From Neisseriaceae bacterium (GTDB lineage Bacteria > Pseudomonadota > Gammaproteobacteria > Burkholderiales > UBA11063), in assembly GCA_947441745.1 (NCBI GenBank), contig CANEUJ010000071.1, positions 1-8,126 of the forward strand: a DNA stretch of 8,126 bases, read 5' to 3'. Under the pieces are notes generated by a model that searched no databases, was not told where the DNA came from, and worked only from the letters and a program-made list of their open reading frames with translations. Position numbers and translations under genes: made by a program. Positions 1 to 5,263 of the stretch are shown here, in pieces; within the stretch, counting starts at the first letter, position 1, and the number at the start of each line of letters is the position of its first letter.

Positions 1-77
1 ATTTCTTGTTCTAGCATTTTTAGAGCATGGATCCCAAACTCTTTGTGAAACAGCAACATATTTATGTTTGGGATGAC
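1..77 (+). repeat. Hairpin repeat, copy A1 (77 bp direct repeat)
   Basis: This is the first of two near-identical 77-base direct repeats; it differs from the copy at 112-188 only at position 19 (T here, C at 130). Bases 25-78 form a 54-base core that starts GCATGGATCC and ends GGATGACA. ATCCCAAAC (31-39) is the perfect reverse complement of GTTTGGGAT (66-74), so the core can fold into a 9-bp hairpin. A smaller AACATA/TATGTT hairpin (55-60 with 63-68) sits inside the loop. The repeat begins at the window edge, so its left boundary is unknown and more copies may lie upstream. No open reading frame or protein match is evident. I see a structured intergenic repeat of unknown function. Confidence 0.9.
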
Positions 78-111
78 AGAAAAACCTTAACATAACATCT
101 CCATAATATCA

Positions 112-188
112 ATTTCTTGTTCTAGCATTCTTAGAGCATGGATCCCAAACTCTTTGTGAAACAGCAACATATTTATGTTTGGGATGAC
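112..188 (+). repeat. Hairpin repeat, copy A2 (77 bp direct repeat)
   Basis: This is the second copy of the 77-base repeat, 111 bases downstream of the first, with a 34-base AT-rich spacer (78-111) that is not itself repeated within the window. It is identical to copy A1 except for C at 130. The 9-bp stem is retained (142-150 with 177-185). The base after GGATGAC is G here instead of the A seen in copy A1 and in the inverted copy. The high identity suggests either recent duplication or ongoing homogenisation. Confidence 0.9.
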
Positions 189-200
189 GTTAGAAAATTA

Positions 201-222
201 AAACAGCGACATACTTGTGTTT
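201..222 (+). repeat. Degenerate fragment of the hairpin-repeat core
   Basis: These 22 bases match the loop and inner hairpin of the 77-base repeat (48-69) at 19 of 22 positions. The three differences (positions 208, 214 and 217) are all transitions. The small inner hairpin is kept with one G-U pair. The outer stem arms and the GCATGGATCC end are missing here. The fragment lies between the GGATGAC end of copy A2 (182-188) and the GTCATCC end of the inverted copy (232-238), which are themselves a perfect 7-base inverted repeat. It is probably the remnant of another copy. Confidence 0.6.
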
Positions 223-230
223 TTTCCTTC

Positions 231-284
231 TGTCATCCTCGACTTACGAATTCTGCTGTTTGAGTGTGAATCGAGGATCCATGC
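231..284 (-). repeat. Hairpin repeat, diverged inverted copy B
   Basis: Read on the minus strand, this 54-base element begins GCATGGATCC and ends GGATGACA, as does the core of copy A1, and has exactly the same length. AAACAGCA falls at the same internal position (24-31 of 54) in both. The stem differs in sequence but still pairs: ATCCTCGA (235-242 on the plus strand) against TCGAGGAT (271-278), plus an adjacent G-U pair. Three stem positions show paired, compensatory substitutions relative to copy A1. The element starts 7 bases after the ribD stop codon, so it would form the 3' end of the ribD transcript. There is no U-tract after it, so I do not call it an intrinsic terminator. Confidence 0.85.
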
Positions 285-291
285 CATTGCC

Positions 292-1383
292 CTAAAATAC
301 TCTATTAGCAACAAGCTTTATGTCACCATCCAAGTACTCAATTGGTGCAAACTCCAATTTCAAAGCTTCTGACAGTTTAGCAAAACCAGTTCCTGCAAAA
401 AATGTTGGGGCATCTTTGCTACCAATTAATATTGGGGCTATATATAGTACCAATTGATTAATTAAGCCTTTATCTAAGAAACTACTTATAATTTTATTAC
501 CGCCCTCAACCAAAACTGAAGCCACCTGAAGCTCCGCTAACTTCATAAGAATAGTCAATAAATCTATATCTTTTGTTGGCATTTTTATTATCTTAACGAG
601 TGAAAAACTTGCAAACTTAGCTATTTGTTCATCACTAACACCATTACCGCATACTATCCAAGTAGGACTCAGACCATCAGTTATCAAGTTAGATTCAAGA
701 GGAGTGCGTAAATTAGTATCCAAAACTACTCGTATTGGATTTTTACCACCACCCTCAATTCTTGTTGTAAGGCTTGGATTGTCTATTAAAACCGTACCAA
801 CGCCGACTAATATTGCATCGTGATTATGACGATAATAATAAGATTCTGCCAAAGACTTAGGATTTGATATCCACTTACTTTCAGTAGTATATGTTGCAAG
901 CTTACTATCTAAGCTAACCCCAGCTTTAAGAGTTAGATAAGGCAAGTTATTTTGAATATAATAAAAGAATTTTTGATTAAGTTGTTTAGCTTCAATCTCA
1001 AGTAGCCCAACTTCCACTTGAAGTCCTGCATCTAGTAATGCCATAACACCATTACCAGCAACTTCAGGGTTTAGATCAAGTGTTGCAATATACACCGTCT
1101 TTACTCCCGCATCAATAATAGCTTTGGTACAAGGTGGAGTTTGTTTACCATAGTGAACACATGGTTCTAATGTTACATATAGTGTAGCACCATTTGCATT
1201 TTCTTTTGCCATATCAATAGCATAAATTTCGGCGTGTTCCATACCAGCAAATAAATGACTTCCAAGCCCTACAATCTGATTATTCTTAACTAAAACTGCT
1301 CCCACACTAGGGTTGGGTGATGTCTGTCCATCAGTTGCTTTTGCTAATTGCAGTGCCAAATTCATATAGTCGCTATGTTGCAT
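292..1383 (-). CDS. ribD: RibD, bifunctional riboflavin biosynthesis deaminase/reductase
   Basis: This 363-residue cytoplasmic enzyme carries out two successive steps of riboflavin synthesis: deamination of 2,5-diamino-6-ribosylamino-4(3H)-pyrimidinone 5'-phosphate, then NADPH-dependent reduction of the ribose side chain. The N-terminal deaminase domain (about 1-145) shows SPNPSVGAV (22-30), the HAE zinc/catalytic motif (His50, Glu52), and EPC...PPC with zinc ligands Cys75 and Cys85. The reductase domain (about 148-363) shows LKAGVSLDSKLA, WISNP, ILVGVGTVLIDNPSLTTR and VEGG. The length is typical of the family. The start is the first ATG, with AAAGAG a few bases upstream; the next Met (residue 7) has no Shine-Dalgarno sequence. 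One oddity is a Gln81 insertion that makes the zinc-ligand spacing C-x9-C instead of the x8 of E. coli and Bacillus RibD. An FMN riboswitch lies in its leader, which indicates repression by FMN. No other rib gene is in the window. Confidence 0.97.
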   Translation of the reverse strand: MQHSDYMNLALQLAKATDGQTSPNPSVGAVLVKNNQIVGLGSHLFAGMEHAEIYAIDMAKENANGATLYVTLEPCVHYGKQTPPCTKAIIDAGVKTVYIATLDLNPEVAGNGVMALLDAGLQVEVGLLEIEAKQLNQKFFYYIQNNLPYLTLKAGVSLDSKLATYTTESKWISNPKSLAESYYYRHNHDAILVGVGTVLIDNPSLTTRIEGGGKNPIRVVLDTNLRTPLESNLITDGLSPTWIVCGNGVSDEQIAKFASFSLVKIIKMPTKDIDLLTILMKLAELQVASVLVEGGNKIISSFLDKGLINQLVLYIAPILIGSKDAPTFFAGTGFAKLSEALKLEFAPIEYLDGDIKLVANRVF

Positions 1384-1414
1384 TTTACTCTTTGATTAAT
1401 ATAATTTATAAATG

Positions 1415-1425
1415 CTTTCGCGGGG
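1415..1425 (-). promoter_or_regulatory. Possible anti-P1 segment of the FMN riboswitch expression platform
   Basis: On the transcript (minus strand) this reads CCCCGCGAAAG. Its CGAAAG can pair with CUUUCG at the 5' side of the riboswitch P1 stem (1656-1661), and CCC can then pair with the following GGG across a one-base bulge. Such pairing would compete with closing of P1 (1657-1663 with 1521-1527). It lies about 30 bases upstream of the ribD start codon. The base pairing is seen in the sequence; the regulatory role is inference, and the GC-rich patch could be incidental. Confidence 0.35.
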
Positions 1426-1490
1426 TAGAAATATACAATACACAATATATAAACAGCAATATTAATAGCATATAAAATGATAAATAATTG

Positions 1491-1514
1491 CCAATAAATC
1501 TATTGATTTTTTGG
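1491..1514 (-). other. Weak hairpin just downstream of the FMN aptamer
   Basis: The two arms 1491-1500 and 1505-1514 pair at 9 of 10 positions around a 4-base loop (CCAAAAAATC with GATTTATTGG on the minus strand). It begins 6 bases after the aptamer ends, where an expression-platform hairpin would be expected. It is AT-rich and is not followed by a run of U, so it is a poor candidate for an intrinsic terminator. It may contribute to folding of the ribD leader. Confidence 0.35.
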
Positions 1515-1520
1515 TATTAG

Positions 1521-1663
1521 ATCTTTCTCCCATCCAGACTTTAACTGTCGGCGTCAGTTTCTCACTGAACTCCACCGCTATATAGATGATATAGCGGGTC
1601 ACGGGCTAAAAACATTGCTGTTTTATCACCGCCGGTAGGGAATTACACCCTGCCCCGAAAGAT
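1521..1663 (-). promoter_or_regulatory. FMN riboswitch (RFN element) controlling ribD
   Basis: On the minus strand this region carries the conserved RFN segments in order: CGGGGCAGGGUG, AAUUCCCUACCGGCGGU, AGCCCGUGACCCG, GGUGGAGUUCAGU, GCCGACAGUUAAAGUCUGGAUGGGAGAA. The closing stem P1 is AUCUUUC/GAAAGAU (1657-1663 with 1521-1527). Internal stems are visible at 1575-1583/1589-1597 (9 bp, perfect), 1609-1614/1619-1624 (6 bp closed by a GCAA loop on the RNA) and 1555-1558/1564-1567. This element binds flavin mononucleotide and in bacteria switches off riboflavin synthesis or transport genes. Its only downstream gene here is ribD, 137 bases away. No clear terminator follows it, so control at translation initiation, or through alternative pairing with the spacer, is more likely than simple termination. 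That last step is inference. Confidence 0.97.
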
Positions 1664-1674
1664 AATATGTAATT

Positions 1675-1683
1675 ATTATAGCA
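1675..1683 (-). promoter_or_regulatory. Extended -10 promoter for the riboswitch-ribD transcript
   Basis: The minus strand reads TGCTATAAT, a consensus TATAAT (1675-1680) with the TG of an extended -10 element one base upstream. The region where a -35 box would lie (about 1698-1704) matches TTGACA poorly, which extended -10 promoters tolerate. Initiation about 7 bases downstream, near 1668, would start the RNA only about 5 bases before the P1 stem of the riboswitch. The position between the upstream operon's terminator and the aptamer fits well. Confidence 0.7.
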
Positions 1684-1702
1684 TAATCTCATAGATTTTA
1701 GG

Positions 1703-1733
1703 AAAAAAGCACAGCATAATACTGTGCTTTTTT
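1703..1733 (-). terminator. Intrinsic terminator of the xseB-ispA-dxs-rpiA-ppx-pabB operon
   Basis: A perfect 12-bp inverted repeat (1703-1714 with 1722-1733) surrounds a 7-base loop. The GC-containing part is GCACAG/CTGTGC, and six T residues follow on the minus strand. It lies 24 bases after the pabB stop codon, so it should end the long upstream operon. Because both flanks are A/T tracts the hairpin could also work on the plus strand, but no plus-strand gene reads into it. It separates the operon from the ribD promoter, which begins about 20 bases further on. Confidence 0.9.
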
Positions 1734-1757
1734 AAGATTTTTAATCAGTTTTTTATG

Positions 1758-3095
1758 TTAGTTTGGCATTATTGCTTCTATTAGTTTTTGAGCTTTTAAA
1801 AGAGTTTCGTTATACTCGTTCAATGAATCAGAATCAAGAGTAACTGCACCACCTACATTAAAACTTAAAGTGTCATTATTAAGTACAATAGTTCTAATTG
1901 CTATTGATAAATCCACATTACCATTAAACCCAAAATATCCGATACAACCGCAGTAAATACCGCGACTACTACCTTCAAGCTCCTCTATTATCTGCATAGC
2001 TCGAATCTTAGGCGCTCCAGTAATTGACCCACCAGGAAAACACGCTGGTATAATATCCAAAATAGACCTATCTGGTTCCAAATCACCTTCTACTACTGAT
2101 ACTAAATGATGTAAATTACTAAATGACTCTACTTCACATAATGAACTAACTACAACACTAGGCAGAATACAAATCTTGGATAAATCATTTCGCATGAGAT
2201 CTACTATCATTATATTCTCAGCTCTATCTTTAGGGCTATGTCGTAAAGTATCAATTAATTGCTTATCAATATTTGGTTCTCTACTTCTTGAAATAGTACC
2301 CTTTATTGGTCTAGTCTCAATATGCCTATCTTTGATAGATAAGAAACGCTCTGGAGAAGCGGACAAAATCTTAACTTTCCCCAAATTCAGATAAGCACCA
2401 AATGGGGATTGATTAATATTACGAAGTCTATTATATAGTAGATTGAACGGATAGTCTGATTGCAGTTTAGCACTAAAACATTGGGATAAGTTTACTTCAA
2501 AAATATCACCATTAAGGATATAGTCTTTTGCTCTAACTATTTTTTGTATATACTGCTCTTGTGTATAATTGGATTTAAGTTTTATTAACGGTAAAGATTC
2601 ATTGACAACTAATATATTTTTGGCTTGATTATATAGATTAAGTAGGCTATCTAAAATATGCTCTGTATCAACTTCATCAAGTGAGGTAACCATAATAAAA
2701 CATTGTTGCTTAATATGATCAAAAGCAAATACTTGATTATATAAGCCCAATATATAATCAGGTACAACCTCCTCACTAGTGCTTGGGATATACTCTATCT
2801 GCTTTGATAAATCGTAACTCAAATAACCACATAAACCACCAGTAAATGGTGGTAATTCTCTATCTATTTCGCTTTTATATTGCTGAAGAATATTATTCCA
2901 AGTCACCAAGTCTTCTTGTATTGATGAGGTATTATTGGCAATAAACTCTTGCTCTGGATTAACTAAGATATAACTATATCGCCCATAATGTGAATGCACT
3001 AGACTACTATCTAAAAAAATACTACCAGGACACTTTGCGACTAAATTAAATATCTGCTCAGGGTTTATATAGGGTAGTATTTTATGTTTGAACAT
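1758..3095 (-). CDS. pabB: PabB, aminodeoxychorismate synthase component I
   Basis: With the glutaminase subunit PabA, this cytoplasmic enzyme converts chorismate and ammonia to 4-amino-4-deoxychorismate, the precursor of p-aminobenzoate for folate. The chorismate-binding domain is clear: SASPERF, PIKGT, DLMRNDLSKIC, PGGSITGAPK and the C-terminal GGAVTLDSDSLNEY. The lysine of PIKGT marks an aminodeoxychorismate synthase, since TrpE anthranilate synthases have PIAGT there. The N-terminal domain has FLDSSLVHSHYGRYSY. No PabA domain is fused and no pabA is in the window. I choose the ATG at 3095 (445 residues). An in-frame TTG at 3104 would add three residues (448). Neither start has a good Shine-Dalgarno sequence. 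The gene overlaps the end of ppx by 14 bases (23 with the TTG), so translation is probably coupled. A terminator follows. Confidence 0.93.
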   Translation of the reverse strand: MFKHKILPYINPEQIFNLVAKCPGSIFLDSSLVHSHYGRYSYILVNPEQEFIANNTSSIQEDLVTWNNILQQYKSEIDRELPPFTGGLCGYLSYDLSKQIEYIPSTSEEVVPDYILGLYNQVFAFDHIKQQCFIMVTSLDEVDTEHILDSLLNLYNQAKNILVVNESLPLIKLKSNYTQEQYIQKIVRAKDYILNGDIFEVNLSQCFSAKLQSDYPFNLLYNRLRNINQSPFGAYLNLGKVKILSASPERFLSIKDRHIETRPIKGTISRSREPNIDKQLIDTLRHSPKDRAENIMIVDLMRNDLSKICILPSVVVSSLCEVESFSNLHHLVSVVEGDLEPDRSILDIIPACFPGGSITGAPKIRAMQIIEELEGSSRGIYCGCIGYFGFNGNVDLSIAIRTIVLNNDTLSFNVGGAVTLDSDSLNEYNETLLKAQKLIEAIMPN

Positions 3096-4593
3096 AAACT
3101 GCAACTAGCTCAATATTAAAATCTAATCCTCTCCATTGTTCAAACTCTTCATTAAGTGAATACATAGTTAATGGGTTTTGATGCAACCATTGCTCATCTA
3201 CTATAAATTGAAAAGAGTTTTTGTCACTAATATTGATACGTTTAATGACATCATTTGATATTTCTTTACGATTACGATTGAGAATAACACTCAAACGAAA
3301 CGATAACATCATCAATAAAAACCTAGTTTTAATCTTCCGTGTTAGACGTATACTAGTACAAGCTTTTAATAACCCACCTCTATGAGAACGCACCAAATCT
3401 GCCATAAACTTCTGTTCAGGCTGAGAAAAACCTGCCATATCAGAGTTTCTTAATATATATGAACCATGCTTATGGTAGTCATTGTGAGAAATACTAAGCC
3501 CAATTTCATATAATTCGCTCGCCCATTCTAACCGCTGGAGATAATTTTCCTCAAACATTCCCCCGCCATTTAGTTCCTTACATAAATGAATAGCTAAATT
3601 TGCAACTCGTATCGACTGCTGTTCATCGATTGCATACCGTTTTTTGAGGCTTTTGACGGTGCTGACTCTTAAATCTTGGTTACTCTTACGCCCAAGCAGG
3701 TCATACATCACCCCCTCACGAAGAGCTCCATCAGCAATACTCATATCACTTAATTTTAGTTCTTCCATTATAGCTATCATAATAGCTAATCCACCTGGAA
3801 TAACTGCTCTACGATCCTCTTTCAGACCGTTTAGGTTTAGGTGTTTACTTTTTTTATGCTTGATCATCAATTTTTTGATTTTATATAAGCCTTCAAGTGT
3901 AATATGATCAGCATAACCATACTCTATACATAAATCATATAATGATTTTGCAGTACCTGAAGTACCTACTGCCAAAACCCACCCATGATCTGCAAATAAA
4001 TATTCCATCGCCTGAATTTTACTCCGTGCAGCATAAATTGCATTACCAAAATTAGCTTCATTTAGATCCCCAAATGCAAAATAGCGATTACTAAATGATA
4101 CACACCCCATAGTAACACTCTCCATGATCTGTGGATCGTAGCCACTACCGATAACAAACTCAGTAGAACCACCACCAATATCGATAACTAAACGTTTATC
4201 TAGGGTATGCTCCAAAGAATACACAGCACCAATATAGATAAGCCGAGCTTCTTCATTACCAGAGATAACCTCAATCTTAAAACCAAGTTTTTTATTACCC
4301 TTAGATATAAATTCGTTGGCATTAGATGCAACTCTAAGTGTACTAGTTGCTACAACTCGTACCTGATTGACACCAAATCCTACCAAGCGTTCCCCAAATC
4401 TTGATAAAACCTCAAGAGCAAATGCTTGTGATTCTTTATTTAGATTATTATTGGCATCAAGTCCACCTGCCAAACGTACAGTCTCTTTAATCTCATCTAC
4501 CGCGTATATAGCACCATTTTCAGCAATTTTACCAATCAATAACCGAAAACTATTAGATCCCAAATCAACTGTAGCCAATAATTCATTCGTCAT
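3082..4593 (-). CDS. ppx: Ppx/GppA family exopolyphosphatase
   Basis: This 503-residue protein belongs to the ASKHA-fold family that removes terminal phosphate from inorganic polyphosphate (Ppx) or converts pppGpp to ppGpp (GppA). Visible motifs are the first phosphate loop VDLGSNSFRLLIG (9-21), the SGNEEARLIY catalytic region (111-120), the second loop IDIGGGSTEFVIG (137-149), VGTSGTAKSL (209-218), RRAVIPGGLAIM (261-272) and ADGALREGVMYDLL (287-300). The C-terminal part (about 310-503) is the HD-like domain of long Ppx proteins and contains SHNDYHKHGSYIL (369-381). The full length matches long proteobacterial Ppx. Sequence alone does not separate Ppx from GppA activity, so the symbol is the likelier choice rather than certain. 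The ATG has AAAGG 8 bases upstream. The start overlaps the end of rpiA by 11 bases and the 3' end overlaps pabB. Confidence 0.9.
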   Translation of the reverse strand: MTNELLATVDLGSNSFRLLIGKIAENGAIYAVDEIKETVRLAGGLDANNNLNKESQAFALEVLSRFGERLVGFGVNQVRVVATSTLRVASNANEFISKGNKKLGFKIEVISGNEEARLIYIGAVYSLEHTLDKRLVIDIGGGSTEFVIGSGYDPQIMESVTMGCVSFSNRYFAFGDLNEANFGNAIYAARSKIQAMEYLFADHGWVLAVGTSGTAKSLYDLCIEYGYADHITLEGLYKIKKLMIKHKKSKHLNLNGLKEDRRAVIPGGLAIMIAIMEELKLSDMSIADGALREGVMYDLLGRKSNQDLRVSTVKSLKKRYAIDEQQSIRVANLAIHLCKELNGGGMFEENYLQRLEWASELYEIGLSISHNDYHKHGSYILRNSDMAGFSQPEQKFMADLVRSHRGGLLKACTSIRLTRKIKTRFLLMMLSFRLSVILNRNRKEISNDVIKRINISDKNSFQFIVDEQWLHQNPLTMYSLNEEFEQWRGLDFNIELVAVYVQT

Positions 4594-5263
4594 TAATACT
4601 GCCTTTGATTACTTCAATACTACCATCTTTTTTGGCTAATACCAGTTCATTTGCAAACCGTTTTGCAAATAAGCCATTAGTAACTACTCCAGCTATAGCA
4701 TTTAATTTTTGCTCTAACTCAATCGGTAATACAATATCTAAATTATGTACATCAAGTATCCAATTACCGTTATCAGTAACAACTCCTTGGCGCCAATTTG
4801 GCATACCACCTAATTTCACAATCTCACGTGCCACATAACTTCTTGCCATCGGAATTACTTCTACTGGCAATGGAAATTTACCAAGTTTCATCACATACTT
4901 TGACTCATCAGCAACACAGATAAATTTCTTACTTGATGCTGCTATAATCTTTTCACGAGTAAGAGCGGCTCCACCACCTTTTATCATTTGTAGATGATGA
5001 TTAATCTCATCAGCTCCGTCGACATAAATATCTAATTCACCAACACTATTTAAATCAAAAACTGGTATGTCATATTCTTTAAGTAATGTAGTTGATTGCA
5101 AAGAACTAGATACTGCACCTTTTATCATATCTTTATGAGTACCCAGCTTATCAATAAAATATTTGACAGTAGAACCTGTCCCAACCCCGATAATCATACC
5201 TTCTTCTACATATTTAAAAGCATATTCACCACAAAGTTTTTTTAATTCATCTTGATTAAGCAT
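4583..5263 (-). CDS. rpiA: RpiA, ribose-5-phosphate isomerase A
   Basis: This enzyme interconverts ribose 5-phosphate and ribulose 5-phosphate in the non-oxidative pentose phosphate pathway. Signature motifs, numbered from the chosen ATG, are GVGTGST (26-32), AVSSS, YVDGADEIN with the catalytic-site aspartates (about 81-88), KGGGAALTREK (95-105, including the likely general base Glu104) and LGKFPLPVEVIPMARS. The 226-residue length is close to the 219 of E. coli, and the sequence is very similar throughout. I choose the ATG at 5263 because AAAAGG lies 7 bases upstream; an in-frame TTG at 5269 sits only 1 base after that Shine-Dalgarno sequence. The gene overlaps the last 8 bases of dxs and the first 11 of ppx, which indicates translational coupling within the operon. 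Confidence 0.97.
   Translation of the reverse strand: MLNQDELKKLCGEYAFKYVEEGMIIGVGTGSTVKYFIDKLGTHKDMIKGAVSSSLQSTTLLKEYDIPVFDLNSVGELDIYVDGADEINHHLQMIKGGGAALTREKIIAASSKKFICVADESKYVMKLGKFPLPVEVIPMARSYVAREIVKLGGMPNWRQGVVTDNGNWILDVHNLDIVLPIELEQKLNAIAGVVTNGLFAKRFANELVLAKKDGSIEVIKGSINDE

Noticed and set aside
1..188. CRISPR array (two 77-base repeats with a 34-base spacer)
   Set aside because: The repeats are far longer than CRISPR repeats, there are only two copies, a related copy lies inverted nearby, and no cas gene is present.
1..290. Ends of an insertion sequence or MITE-like transposon
   Set aside because: There is no transposase fragment, no target-site duplication that I can identify, and the inverted arms belong to short self-contained hairpins. 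Mobility of the element cannot be excluded but is not shown.
1491..1514. Intrinsic terminator of the FMN riboswitch
   Set aside because: The hairpin is AT-rich with an internal mismatch and no U-tract follows it on the minus strand, so it is listed only as a weak hairpin.
2176..2394. Plus-strand open reading frame inside pabB
   Set aside because: It lies wholly opposite the conserved chorismate-binding region of pabB, has no recognisable motif or ribosome binding site, and is an antisense shadow. The same applies to plus-strand frames at 3644-3907, 4207-4404, 4367-4639, 4605-4838, 5252-5497, 6628-6846 and 7510-7695.
1758..3104. TrpE (anthranilate synthase component I)
   Set aside because: The PIKGT motif with lysine is that of aminodeoxychorismate synthase; TrpE has PIAGT. 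No trp genes are nearby.
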